A stretch of 15,700 nt of DNA from Promethearchaeota archaeon (GCA_030620005.1 JAUXAJ010000096.1:1-15700); one strand, 5' to 3'. Shown: positions 1-8,509, numbered from the stretch's first letter. A program made the numbers and translations. Notes: generated from the sequence alone by a model not told the origin.

Positions 1-548
1 ATAATATAACCTTTTTGATTAAAATCGTTGACTAGATTAATAAGATTATGAAATAAAGAGTCATTAACATTTAGATAATTAAGATTTATGCTATAAAAAT
101 TTAAAATTCTCGTATTTTTTTCATTTGAAATAAAAATTGAATCGGATTTTTTCAATACAGATATATTAGAATTTAAATCTTCAATTATGATTTCTAAAAA
201 TTTATTTTCCAACTGTTCGTTTTTCAAGAAATCTATTTTATTAGTTATTTTAATTAATTGGTTAAGTATTAAATTAAAAAGTTTGATGATTCTATCCTTA
301 TTATTATCTTCAAAATTCAACAAGATGATTTTTTCAACTCTTTCAATATTAATCTGGATTGAATAGTAGGTCAAAATCCTTTCTTGTAAACATTTTTTAA
401 GAGTTAAAAATATACGAGAGAAAAAGCAAGGATCAAATTCTACGAGAGAAAAAGCAAGGATCTTTTTCTTTTTATTAAGACTTTCATAAAAAATTAGATT
501 TTCTTCGACTAAGAATGATGAGAATTTATACTTACCTTTTTTGGTCAT
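1..548 (-). CDS. Unrecognised protein, N-terminal part (runs off left edge)
   Basis: An open frame starts at an ATG (complement of 546-548) and stays open for 182 codons to the window edge, so the C-terminus is missing. The translation begins MTKKGKYKFSSFLVEENLIF and is rich in Lys, Ile, Leu and Asn, with predicted amphipathic helices around residues 50-150. No signal peptide, membrane segment or metal motif is visible, and I do not recognise a family. The stretch ILAFSLVEFDP (about residues 31-41) is faintly like the first strand of longin/roadblock-type Asgard proteins, but this is too weak to name. A 28-bp tandem duplication lies in the 5' part and is read in two frames. No Shine-Dalgarno is seen, and an in-frame stop lies shortly upstream, supporting this ATG. 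The next gene on the same strand is the transposase 165 bp upstream. Confidence 0.6.
   Translation of the reverse strand, partial: MTKKGKYKFSSFLVEENLIFYESLNKKKKILAFSLVEFDPCFFSRIFLTLKKCLQERILTYYSIQINIERVEKIILLNFEDNNKDRIIKLFNLILNQLIKITNKIDFLKNEQLENKFLEIIIEDLNSNISVLKKSDSIFISNEKNTRILNFYSINLNYLNVNDSLFHNLINLVNDFNQKGYI
413..462. repeat. 28-bp-offset tandem duplication inside the left-edge CDS
   Basis: A 22-base word (tacgagagaaaaagcaagg plus atc) occurs at 413-434 and again, identical, at 441-462, separated by 6 bases. The offset is 28 bp, not a multiple of three, so the two copies are translated in different frames (LAFSLV and PCFFSR in the minus-strand protein). The structure suggests a recent slippage or tandem-duplication event. 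Confidence 0.9.
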
Positions 549-712
549 ATCGTAAATATTTTTTATACAAATTATAAAAATACAGATGTTTTCTTGATTC
601 CTTCAATTTATTAAAAATTTTAAAATAAATAACTAATTTTTTGATTAATTCCTAAATCTTGTGTATATATAAATGATTTTTTCCTTAATTCATTTTTAAA
701 GATTAAATATCC

Positions 713-1669
713 CTATTCTTCTGCGAGGCGAACCTTAGCAAATTGAGCTCCGAAATATTTAGATGCTCTAAAAGCAGATGGAGTCATGATTAGGTCAGGA
801 TAACCAGTCTTATAGGCTTTTATAGCTTTTAAATGCATTAGAATGTAAATTATTGCTCTTTGTTTAATTGCAGCGTCAATACCACGCGTATTCATGCGAG
901 AACCAATATAATAGGTATTATTAAAAGAGTTCCCCTCTTCAATCATTGGACGAAAGCTATAAATTTTTAAAAAGAAGTCAATGGACCATTCTTTTGGAAT
1001 AAAAGAAGTATTGAAGTAAAGTTTTTCTTTCAATTCCTTAACGGGTTGATTTTTAATGTTTTTCCTCGAATGAATTACGGGAACTAACCCCTTATTGCGC
1101 GTATATTCCATATTCTTAAGAGAGTAAGCTCCTGAATCAGCTATTGAGATCATCCACTTTTGTTTGGTATCTTCAAGGAAAGCACTAAGAGTCTCTCTAT
1201 AAGCGCGAGTATCATTTCTATTCCCCAGAAACATCTTAAAATAGATTGGAAACCACATATCATAACAAGAGGCATATAAGATACCAGGGTCGTATCCTAC
1301 TCCGTTTTTGGGCCCTTTATGTCGGCAATACCCGGCATCAAGATCGTTGTATATATCTTTGTCCTTATTTTTATTATTACAGTTTGAACGGATGAATTGA
1401 CCGTCCCAAATAAGTATTCTTGGGAGAATAATGCCTAATTTAAAACATTCTTTAACTAACAATTGAAAGAACTCGAATAACGCTTCGGAAGGAATTCGTT
1501 TCACCACATAACTCAGATCAGCAGCGGTTGGAAATAAGCAAGGATCGTGACACACATCAAAAAGAGGAGGTGTGTTGAAAAACTTGTCTAATCTCTCTAA
1601 GCCGGCGAGGTCCTTCGTGCCAAGATTAACCCGAAACAGTTCATAGGCAAATATATCTCTTAAAAACAT
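713..1669 (-). CDS. IS4-superfamily DDE transposase, probably 5'-truncated
   Basis: Transposase of the DDE (RNase H-fold) type, expected to cut and join insertion-sequence ends. Acidic residues in plausible catalytic settings are D89 (IWDGQF), D178 (SIADSGAYS) and E244/E245 (RPMIEEGNSFN), the order expected for the IS4-type DDE_Tnp_1 fold; the C-terminal R-I-E-x-x-N-type helix is recognisable. The first ATG is at 1669, but the same frame continues upstream without a stop to 1792. It encodes a transposase-like N-terminus (KEYLEKLFYFNDFSFFDDLQ), yet contains no ATG, GTG or TTG. The natural start therefore seems lost, or ATT is used. Base composition is visibly higher in GC (about 40% or more in parts) than the flanking genes, consistent with transfer. 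I could not find convincing terminal inverted repeats or a target-site duplication. Likely an inactive IS remnant. Confidence 0.75.
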   Translation of the reverse strand: MFLRDIFAYELFRVNLGTKDLAGLERLDKFFNTPPLFDVCHDPCLFPTAADLSYVVKRIPSEALFEFFQLLVKECFKLGIILPRILIWDGQFIRSNCNNKNKDKDIYNDLDAGYCRHKGPKNGVGYDPGILYASCYDMWFPIYFKMFLGNRNDTRAYRETLSAFLEDTKQKWMISIADSGAYSLKNMEYTRNKGLVPVIHSRKNIKNQPVKELKEKLYFNTSFIPKEWSIDFFLKIYSFRPMIEEGNSFNNTYYIGSRMNTRGIDAAIKQRAIIYILMHLKAIKAYKTGYPDLIMTPSAFRASKYFGAQFAKVRLAEE

Positions 1670-1890
1670 TCCCTTAAAAGAAACACCCCCTGATTCAAGC
1701 CGTTCTTGTAAGTCGTCAAAAAAGCTAAAATCGTTGAAATAAAACAGTTTTTCAAGGTATTCTTTAAATTTATATCCCTTAATAATGACGAGTTAATTCA
1801 AAATTGCATAGAAAGAGCATTAAAAAGTTATTTAAAGCAAGAAAACTAAAAAAAGATTAATACTTAAAAACTTAAAATTTCCTCAATTTT

Positions 1891-1900
1891 TAAATATATA
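1891..1900 (+). promoter_or_regulatory. TATA box of the GHMP kinase gene
   Basis: The AT-rich box TAAATATATA is centred about 32 nt before the TTG start at 1928. With archaeal spacing (initiation about 25 nt downstream) the transcript would have only a few leader bases. Confidence 0.5.
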
Positions 1901-1927
1901 AATTAACACTTATTTAAGGTAGACACT

Positions 1928-3193
1928 TTGATTAAAGCTATTATCAAATTTTTTACAAGGTTAAACCCAGATGTAATTGTTCAAGCACCTTCGAGAATAA
2001 ACTTAATAAATCCTTTAGATGCAGTTGAAGGTGATTTTTGGATGCCCTCTGTCGCAATTAACGGTAAGGAAAATCCTCTATCTGCGTTTCTATATATAAA
2101 AAAAATTAATACTTCGAGTAAAATAAAAGTATATGAAATTATAGGAGAACTAAAAAGCTACGATTTTGAAGTAATATGGGAAGAAAATTTAACGCGAGAA
2201 ATAATAACGAAAAAAAAATTCTTAAATAGCGAAATAAAACTAATTTTCGCTAGCATTTATAGGTTTTACAGAACAAATTCTCTCTTTAAAGAAAAAATTT
2301 TTAACCAAAATTTAGAAATAGGGTTAATTTCGACAATTCCAAGGCAAAGTGGATTAGGGGATAGTGCTGCCATAATTATTGCTACATTATATGGATTTGC
2401 TGAATTTTTCAATTTGTATAATTGTTTATCCGGCTTAAAAGAACATGATTTTCCAATAAATAGAGATATCATAGCTGAAATGGCCACGAAAGTAGAAGAT
2501 GAAGACCTCAAAATCACGGCTGGATATGCGGATAGGTATTTAATAAGTAGAGGCGGGTTGGCATTTGTCTCTTATCAGGGCAAATTATATCATAGAGAAC
2601 TTGGAACTGAGCCGCTTGCTATTTATGATAGAATTGATAATGTGTACGAAATTGATGATTTACCCATAATTGTTTGTTATTCTGGCGTAAATCACGAAAG
2701 TGGAGACATTCATATGAAATTAAGAGAGTTATACTTGCAAAATGATCCACATATCATCAATAATTATAAGAAATTAGCAGAAATTGCGTGGAAATCGCGA
2801 TTTACTTTAATGACTCGAGATTGGAAATTATTAGGCGAATATTTTAAAATTAATACTGATATAATGAATAATGTCATGAAACACGCTGGATTTGAGCATG
2901 GCATTGGTTTAGCAAATAATATCTTAATAAAATTAATTGAAAATAGACCTAACGTTTATGCTGCGAAATTAAGTGGCGCTGGAGGGGGAGGAAGCGTTTT
3001 TGCTTTGGTAAATCCTGAAAAAATTAATGAAGTTTTAAAAGAATGGAAGTACGAATTAAATTCTATCATTAATGACGAAATTTTATTTAAGAAAAAATTC
3101 CCTAATTACCCCATAGAAATCAAGGATAAGTTAAAAAATGTTGAATTTTACAGAATTAAAATTAATAAAACAGGAGTAAAAAAAATATTATAG
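1928..3193 (+). CDS. GHMP-family sugar kinase, glucuronokinase-like
   Basis: ATP-dependent kinase of the galactokinase/homoserine/mevalonate/phosphomevalonate fold, 421 residues, cytoplasmic. The ATP-binding motif 2 is the IPRQSGLGDSAA stretch around residues 136-147, and motif 3 is KLSGAGGGGSVFAL around 346-359. Several stretches resemble plant glucuronokinase: IPRQ before the glycine loop, DRYLISRGGLAF in mid-protein, SGDIHMKLRELYL, and the helix around AEIAWKSRFTLMTRDWKLLG. The expected reaction would be phosphorylation of a uronic acid or related sugar at C1 for nucleotide-sugar formation; the exact substrate is inference. Alternatives are a heptose, arabinose or mevalonate-type kinase. 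The start is TTG at 1928, with no nearby in-frame ATG that would keep the N-terminal strand. It is a single gene, with no sugar-nucleotide partner beside it in this window. Confidence 0.8.
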   Translation: MIKAIIKFFTRLNPDVIVQAPSRINLINPLDAVEGDFWMPSVAINGKENPLSAFLYIKKINTSSKIKVYEIIGELKSYDFEVIWEENLTREIITKKKFLNSEIKLIFASIYRFYRTNSLFKEKIFNQNLEIGLISTIPRQSGLGDSAAIIIATLYGFAEFFNLYNCLSGLKEHDFPINRDIIAEMATKVEDEDLKITAGYADRYLISRGGLAFVSYQGKLYHRELGTEPLAIYDRIDNVYEIDDLPIIVCYSGVNHESGDIHMKLRELYLQNDPHIINNYKKLAEIAWKSRFTLMTRDWKLLGEYFKINTDIMNNVMKHAGFEHGIGLANNILIKLIENRPNVYAAKLSGAGGGGSVFALVNPEKINEVLKEWKYELNSIINDEILFKKKFPNYPIEIKDKLKNVEFYRIKINKTGVKKIL

Positions 3194-3326
3194 GAAAAAA
3201 TATCAATATCACAAAAGAAAAAGGAGATTGCTTTTTAATAATAACCACTAAAATTTTATCAAATTACGAACTTTTTTACATAAAGAAAAATATTTTTTAA
3301 TTAAAAAATAAAGAAGGATCTGGAAA

Positions 3327-3536
3327 ATGTCAAAATTTGACAGATACAAAAAAAAAACCGAATCCTATATATACCCTCATAAGCATTGTCAAAAATGCGG
3401 GCAAATTATAAAAGAACTTGATAATTATTGCACGGATTGTTATAAGCTCTTAAAAGAAAGGAAAAAAAAGAAGAAAAGATTTAAGAGAAAAAAAGATACT
3501 GAAGATAGCATTAAGAGTGAAGACGACAAAAAATAG
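3327..3536 (+). CDS. Small zinc-ribbon protein, DUF2116-like
   Basis: A 69-residue protein with the archaeal DUF2116 pattern. An N-terminal basic stretch leads to YPHKHCQKCGQII and then YCTDCYKLL, giving two CxxC knuckles (C21/C24 and C36/C39 approximately) that should bind one zinc. The remainder is a strongly basic, then acidic, tail (KKKKKRFKRKK followed by EDSIKSEDDKK), probably disordered. Other family members can carry a C-terminal membrane helix; none is seen here. Function in the family is unknown; the basic tail suggests nucleic-acid or ribosome contact (inference). A GGATC-containing weak ribosome site lies 6 nt before the ATG. It ends convergently with the LysRS gene, 31 bp apart. 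The run of ten A's near 3349 inside the gene is a spot where sequencing or slippage errors could alter the frame. Confidence 0.75.
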   Translation: MSKFDRYKKKTESYIYPHKHCQKCGQIIKELDNYCTDCYKLLKERKKKKKRFKRKKDTEDSIKSEDDKK

Positions 3537-3567
3537 AAAATAAAAATGTTTTGTTTGTCTAAATCTG

Positions 3568-5274
3568 TTATATTTTTAATCTTTCTAGTAACCAGTTTTT
3601 ATCTAATAGAACCAAAAAGGAACCTAATCGTGGGCCAAATTTTTTGCTCAATAATACTTGATATAAAGCTTCAAACATCTTTTTTGGTGCGATTTTTAAA
3701 TCTTCTTTAGCTATAGTAAAGATTTTGTTTTGTATTAAGTGTTCTTCTAACTCATTTTCTGCTAAAATGTATTCTCTTATTAATGAAATTCCTTGAATTT
3801 GTTCATTACTTAAATCATTCAATATATTCTTATCCATTTTTTCGGGAATATTAAAAATCGAAACTTTTTTCAATAAATTACGTTTGTTTTTCTCATTTTT
3901 CTCATTCTCTATTAAAACATTTACTTCATCAACCCAATTCCTTGAATGGTTAATTAATGAGCTAAATTCTTCAAATGAAATCTTGTTTTTGAAATTTTGT
4001 TGTTCTATTACGGATATTGCTTTTTCATATAATTTATCTAAACTCAAAATATTTTGTAATTGAGAAAGAAAAACTAGAAGCTTAAAAGGAATTTTTTGAT
4101 GATTTTTATTTGAAATCTTTTTACTCTTAATTAATGGATACATGAATCGTAAATAAGCTTTTTCATCTTCAGATTCTGCTTCCTCATCCGTATAATAAAT
4201 ATTTTCAAGTCTATTATAATAATCGTAATATTGAGACATTTCTTCAATCCTTAGGGAAATATGTTTCATTGGATTAGTTCTTAAAATTAGCATTCTAAAG
4301 ATTTCCGGGTCTGCTATTTTTAAATATTTACTTGGCGTAAAAACAATCCCTTTGGAAGTTTTCATATCTCGATCACCTAATCTTAGCCATTCATAGGCAA
4401 CTTTTATGGGGCCTTCATATTCATAAATCTCCTTGCATATTTCTAACCCTGTATCGTAGGCTCCACCTTTTACACAGTGATCCTTCCCAGCAGGTTCACA
4501 AGTAATATTGAATAACGCCCATTTTGCAGGCCAATCTACCCTCCAATTTAATTTCAATCTTCCAGAATATATAGAAATTTCATTATTATATCCACAAGCT
4601 GAACATCTATACTCAACTTTATTCATATCTTCCATGTATTTAAGAACTCTGTTTGGTATTATCGAATCGTCTTTACTTCGATGTTGTATTTTTTCGCATT
4701 TTTCGCATATAACCATTACAGGCATCCAATTTTTTTGCATTTCAATAAAGTCTACTTTTTTCTCATCGGACAAAGTAGGGAGGATATATTTCCTCAAAAT
4801 TTCTTTAATTTTTTTTGTATTTTCTAAAGCTTTTTTAATCAATTCTTGCATGCCTTTCTTTTGATACAATTCGTGAGTCCATATAATTTCATTTTTTATC
4901 CCAAATTCTTCAAATGTAGAAATTAATTCATTTCCAAAGTGATGGGCGTAGCTTTCACATTTACATTCTGTAAAAGGACAAGGGATTAAAGCAAAAGGTT
5001 TTCCCCTATGTAACTTTTGAAACTTTTGATTAATGTAATCAGGAAACCTTTTTGCTGCATCTAAACTATCAAGGAAAAGATAAAAATTTACTTTTTTATC
5101 TCTTTTTTCTAAAATTCTTCTAATACTATCACATATTATTATTTCTCGCAAAATACCCAAGTGAATATGTCCTGACGGTATTTTTCCAGTAGAAAGAGTT
5201 ATTTCTGAAAGATCTCTCGTTTCTATTTTATTCAAGATTTCTCCTAACCAGTGAATCGGAAAATCTTCTTTCAA
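3568..5274 (-). CDS. lysS: Lysyl-tRNA synthetase, class I
   Basis: Charges tRNA-Lys with lysine using ATP; this is the class I enzyme typical of archaea and unrelated to the class II LysRS of most bacteria and eukaryotes. It has 568 residues. The Rossmann-fold HIGH-type signature is in PSGHIHLG (about residues 33-40), and the KMSKS equivalent is MKTSKG near 304-309. A zinc-ribbon insertion is formed by CEKC (C190, C193) and CSAC (C224, C227). The C-terminal ~200 residues are helical, as expected for the alpha-helix-cage anticodon-binding domain. The start is TTG at 5274 (complement of 5272-5274); no in-frame ATG lies nearby, and this start keeps the residues leading into the HIGH motif. It is divergent from ABCE1 across a 93-bp shared promoter region, so both translation genes may be controlled together. 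It converges with the zinc-ribbon gene downstream. Confidence 0.93.
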   Translation of the reverse strand: MKEDFPIHWLGEILNKIETRDLSEITLSTGKIPSGHIHLGILREIIICDSIRRILEKRDKKVNFYLFLDSLDAAKRFPDYINQKFQKLHRGKPFALIPCPFTECKCESYAHHFGNELISTFEEFGIKNEIIWTHELYQKKGMQELIKKALENTKKIKEILRKYILPTLSDEKKVDFIEMQKNWMPVMVICEKCEKIQHRSKDDSIIPNRVLKYMEDMNKVEYRCSACGYNNEISIYSGRLKLNWRVDWPAKWALFNITCEPAGKDHCVKGGAYDTGLEICKEIYEYEGPIKVAYEWLRLGDRDMKTSKGIVFTPSKYLKIADPEIFRMLILRTNPMKHISLRIEEMSQYYDYYNRLENIYYTDEEAESEDEKAYLRFMYPLIKSKKISNKNHQKIPFKLLVFLSQLQNILSLDKLYEKAISVIEQQNFKNKISFEEFSSLINHSRNWVDEVNVLIENEKNEKNKRNLLKKVSIFNIPEKMDKNILNDLSNEQIQGISLIREYILAENELEEHLIQNKIFTIAKEDLKIAPKKMFEALYQVLLSKKFGPRLGSFLVLLDKNWLLERLKI

Positions 5275-5367
5275 TTATTTCTCACTATAAATTCTTAATT
5301 TTTTTGTTAAATTAAATGCAGAAAAATTTTTATCTTTTATCTTTTTTTATTTCATAGTGAACGCATT
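5275..5367. promoter_or_regulatory. Divergent promoter region, LysRS / ABCE1
   Basis: This 93-bp AT-rich spacer must hold the promoters of both LysRS (-) and ABCE1 (+). Several TATA-like stretches exist (for example ATTTAA on the minus strand near 5307-5312 and TTTATCTTTTAT near 5328-5340), and no single box stands out. A GTGA at 5357-5360, 7 nt before the ABCE1 ATG, matches part of the archaeal Shine-Dalgarno consensus GGTGA. Confidence 0.5.
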
Positions 5368-7188
5368 ATGAGGATAGCAGTTCTTAATAAAGATCGATGT
5401 AAACCAAATAAATGTAGTCCATTTGGAGAAAAGCCTTGTATAAAATATTGCCCTAGAGTTCGTACAGGAGACAAAACAATCGTTATGCTTGAAAAAGAAA
5501 ATCGGGTTGAAGTCGTAGAAAATCTTTGTTCTGGATGCGGTATTTGCATTAAAAAATGTCCATTTAACGCGATAAGCATAGTAAATTTACCAGATCCCCT
5601 AAAAAATCAAATTACCTATCGATACGGTTTAGATCAATTTTCGTTGTTTAGAATGGCTATCCCTAAAAAGGGAAAAATATTAGGCTTAATAGGACAAAAC
5701 GGAATTGGAAAGAGCACATTGTTAAAAGTATTATCTGGTGATTTGGAATTAAATTTGGGAAAGTTTGGAGACGAAACACCAGAAATAAACGAGATTATCA
5801 ATTTCTTTAAAGGATCTGAATTACAACAATATTTTACAAACTTAAGAGATAAAAATATAAAAATAATTCATAAGCCTCAAAATATCACAACAATTCCAAA
5901 CTTTGTTTCTGGTAAAGTTTACGATTTATTGAAAAAAAATGATATTGAAGATAAATTAGAAGTAATATCTAAAAAATTAAACTTAGAAGAAATATTAGAT
6001 AGAGAAATCTCCGTGCTTTCTGGGGGAGAACTTCAAAGAGTTGCAATTGCTGCGGCTTATATTAAAGATGGTGACGTATACTTAATTGATGAGCCTACAT
6101 CTTATCTGGATGTAAGTGAAAGAATAAATATGGCAAAATTATTAAGAGAGCTTACTGATGATAATAAGACGATAATCGTTGTTGAACACGACTTAGCAAT
6201 TTTAGATTACTTAAGTGATTATGTTTCAATACTTTATGGAGAACCTGGAATTTATGGAATTGTATCTCACCCGCAAGGAGTAAGAGTGGGAATTAATATA
6301 TATTTAAATGGATACCTAAAAGACGAAAATGTAAGATTTAGGGAAATTTCTATTAAATTTCATGAAAGACCACCATTAGATTCATCATATGATTCTGGTG
6401 ATATAGTTTATACTTATAGAGATTTAGAAAAAACTCTAGGAAATTTTCATTTAACTGTGTCTGGAAGTGAAATTCATGCGGGAGAAATAATAGGGATTTT
6501 AGGACCTAACGGCATTGGAAAATCAACATTCATTAATTTAATTGCTAACAAAATGGAATCAGATAAGAATAGTACCTCAACGGGCGAAAAAAACGAGATA
6601 AAAAAAATAAAAGTTTCAATTAAACCTCAATATATAAAAATAGAAGAAAATATTTTAGTTTCTGAGGTAATTTCAAAAATAAAATTAGCACCATTTTTAA
6701 GTCAATCATATAAAAAAAGAGTTATAAATAATTTAAATCTTTCAAATATTAAAGAGAGGTTGATTTCAGAATTAAGTGGAGGAGAACTTCAGAAAGTCGC
6801 CATAGCAAAATGTCTTACTACAGAAGCTGATATTTATTTATTAGACGAACCTTCCGCCTTTTTAGATGTGGAAATGAGATTACAAGTAGCTCAATTATTA
6901 AGAAAATCCATTGAAGAGCTAAAAAAGGCTGCTTTTGTGGTCGAACACGATATCATTACTCAAGATTTCATCGCTGACTCAATTTTAGTTTTTGAGGGTA
7001 ATCCTGGTTTAGAAGGTAAAGCATTATCTCCTCAAAATTTGAGAGACGGGTTTAATTTATTTTTACAGATGATGGGTATAACCTTTAGAAGAGACACAAT
7101 TACAAAGAGACCTCGAGTTAATAAACTTGGTAGCAATAAGGATGATTACCAAAAAAGAATTAACGAATATTATTATATACCAAAATAG
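5368..7188 (+). CDS. ABCE1/Rli1 ribosome-recycling ATPase
   Basis: Soluble twin-ATPase that splits post-termination ribosomes together with aRF1/Pelota and binds the small subunit; universal in archaea and eukaryotes. 606 residues, normal for the family. The N-terminal iron-sulfur domain has all eight cysteines (C11, C16, C24, C28 and C54, C57, C60, C64) for two [4Fe-4S] clusters. NBD1 shows Walker A GQNGIGKST (109-117), signature LSGGELQ (about 216), Walker B YLIDEPTSYLD and switch VVEHD. NBD2 shows GPNGIGKST (about 378), LSGGELQ (about 468), YLLDEPSAFLD and VVEHD. All catalytic elements look intact. The ATG at 5368 has a partial Shine-Dalgarno (GTGA). The gene converges with the aldolase gene (43-bp gap). 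Confidence 0.97.
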   Translation: MRIAVLNKDRCKPNKCSPFGEKPCIKYCPRVRTGDKTIVMLEKENRVEVVENLCSGCGICIKKCPFNAISIVNLPDPLKNQITYRYGLDQFSLFRMAIPKKGKILGLIGQNGIGKSTLLKVLSGDLELNLGKFGDETPEINEIINFFKGSELQQYFTNLRDKNIKIIHKPQNITTIPNFVSGKVYDLLKKNDIEDKLEVISKKLNLEEILDREISVLSGGELQRVAIAAAYIKDGDVYLIDEPTSYLDVSERINMAKLLRELTDDNKTIIVVEHDLAILDYLSDYVSILYGEPGIYGIVSHPQGVRVGINIYLNGYLKDENVRFREISIKFHERPPLDSSYDSGDIVYTYRDLEKTLGNFHLTVSGSEIHAGEIIGILGPNGIGKSTFINLIANKMESDKNSTSTGEKNEIKKIKVSIKPQYIKIEENILVSEVISKIKLAPFLSQSYKKRVINNLNLSNIKERLISELSGGELQKVAIAKCLTTEADIYLLDEPSAFLDVEMRLQVAQLLRKSIEELKKAAFVVEHDIITQDFIADSILVFEGNPGLEGKALSPQNLRDGFNLFLQMMGITFRRDTITKRPRVNKLGSNKDDYQKRINEYYYIPK

Positions 7189-7231
7189 TTAAACATGTAA
7201 AAGTTTTCCAACGACAAAAAGAGAAAAAGAA

Positions 7232-8212
7232 TTAGATATATTTTGCTTGTCCGGCAGAACCCAAAACTTCTTTATTTTTCCTTTTAATCATTTCAATTAA
7301 TTCCTGACGTGCCGGACCAAGATATTTTCTTGGGTCAAAGTTTTCCGGATTTTCTGCAAGGTGTTTTCTTACCATGGCTGAAAAAACTAATCGACCATCT
7401 GTATCTATATTGATTTTACTTACACCGTATTGAGTTGCTTTTCTTAATTGAGCTTCAGGAATTCCAAAAGCTTTTTTTAATGAACCACCATATTGGTTAA
7501 TTATATTTACATATTTTTTTAATACCGACGAGGAGCCATGTAATACAATTGGGAATTTTCCTAATTTTTTCCTTACTTCTTGAAGAATATCAAACCTTAG
7601 CTCTGGAATATCCTCTTCTTTTTCAACTTTAAACTTATAGGCCCCATGAGATGTACCAATACTAATTGCTAGTGAGTCTGCTCCTGTTCTATTTACAAAA
7701 TCTTCGACTTGTTCTGGATCAGTATAATGTTGTACTTCTGATTTAACATCTTCCTCAATTCCAGCAAGAATTCCTAATTCAGCTTCTACACTAACATTTC
7801 TTTCGTGAGCATATTGAACAACTTTTTTCGTTATTTTTACATTTTCCTCGTATTCTAAACGACTCCCGTCGTACATCACGCTTGAAAAACCACTATCCAT
7901 GCACGACTTACAGAGTTCAAATGAGTTCCCGTGATCTAAATGTAAAGATACTGGAATGCTATAACCTTTCTCTTGAGCCATTTGTACCCCACCTTGAGCT
8001 AAGTATTGTAACATTGTCTGATTAGCGTAATCTCTCGCCCCTTGGCTTATCTGAATAATCACTGGTGAATCAGTTTCACCGCATCCAATAATAATTGCTT
8101 GAAGTTGTTCCAAATTATTAATATTATATCCAGGAACCGCAAACTTTCTTTCTAATGCTACTTCAAACATCTTTTTTGTATTAACAAGTCCTAACTCCTT
8201 AAAAGATACCAT
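7232..8212 (-). CDS. Class II fructose-bisphosphate aldolase
   Basis: Zinc-dependent aldolase that interconverts fructose 1,6-bisphosphate with glyceraldehyde 3-phosphate and dihydroxyacetone phosphate (glycolysis/gluconeogenesis). In numbering from the upstream TTG at 8221, the catalytic Asp and first zinc His are in LHLDHG (D96, H97). E148 (AELG), H192 (TSHG) and H228 (LHGSS) complete the metal site, and NIDTD (271-275) binds substrate phosphate. The frame opens at a TTG (8219-8221), but I prefer the ATG at 8212 (MVSFKELGLV), three codons later. A minus-strand TATA box at 8244-8254 would start the RNA near 8225, a nearly leaderless arrangement. The ~326-residue length with an insertion near 240-265 fits the long bacterial-type subgroup. 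Tagatose-bisphosphate or related aldolase activity cannot be excluded. Many archaea use unrelated aldolases, so this gene suggests acquisition from bacteria (inference). Confidence 0.9.
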   Translation of the reverse strand: MVSFKELGLVNTKKMFEVALERKFAVPGYNINNLEQLQAIIIGCGETDSPVIIQISQGARDYANQTMLQYLAQGGVQMAQEKGYSIPVSLHLDHGNSFELCKSCMDSGFSSVMYDGSRLEYEENVKITKKVVQYAHERNVSVEAELGILAGIEEDVKSEVQHYTDPEQVEDFVNRTGADSLAISIGTSHGAYKFKVEKEEDIPELRFDILQEVRKKLGKFPIVLHGSSSVLKKYVNIINQYGGSLKKAFGIPEAQLRKATQYGVSKINIDTDGRLVFSAMVRKHLAENPENFDPRKYLGPARQELIEMIKRKNKEVLGSAGQAKYI

Positions 8213-8243
8213 TTTTATCAATTTTTTAAGATATTTAATTATT

Positions 8244-8254
8244 ATTTTATATAC
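8244..8254 (-). promoter_or_regulatory. TATA box of the class II aldolase gene
   Basis: On the minus strand this reads GTATATAAAAT, a good archaeal TATA box. It is centred about 37 nt before the ATG at 8212 and about 29 nt before the alternative TTG at 8221, so the transcript should begin at or just before either start. Confidence 0.6.
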
Positions 8255-8509
8255 ATTTAGTTAAATAAATCCATTTCATACTCCTTAATTTCCATTGGAA
8301 AATAGTATTTTGAAAAATAGTATTTATTCAGAATCATTAATATTTTAATAATATTCTTTAAATATAATCTAACAATTTAATAAAGGGGGCTTTTATTATT
8401 TTATGTTATAGTAATTATTTCTCATTTTATTATTATATTTTTGCAGTGGAAATTATGCAGTATGTAATAATACTAAAAAAATATTAATTAAAAAAATTTT
8501 GAAAATTGA

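Noticed and set aside
702..1785. ATATCCCT-like words near both ends of the transposase as terminal repeats
   Set aside because: They are in direct rather than inverted orientation, short, and one lies inside the open frame, so they are probably chance.
1751..1849. + strand frame ending ELIQNCIERALKSYLKQEN, possibly the tail of a gene cut by the transposase insertion
   Set aside because: It has no start, overlaps the transposase frame on the other strand, and no matching 5' half was found left of 713.
3291..3310. 20-base perfect palindrome TATTTTTTAATTAAAAAATA before the zinc-ribbon gene
   Set aside because: It consists only of A and T in a very AT-rich gap, so symmetry alone is weak evidence. 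It may simply be promoter DNA.
4508..4864. + strand open frame of 118 codons inside the LysRS gene
   Set aside because: It is fully contained in and antisense to a confidently identified gene, and its translation resembles no protein.
8222..8509. Possible small gene (atgcagtatgtaataatac, 19 codons) and an AATAAAG-GGGG-CTTTTATT hairpin between aldolase and wHTH genes
   Set aside because: The frame is too short, with no ribosome site. The hairpin is weak and lacks a convincing T-run, so neither is called.
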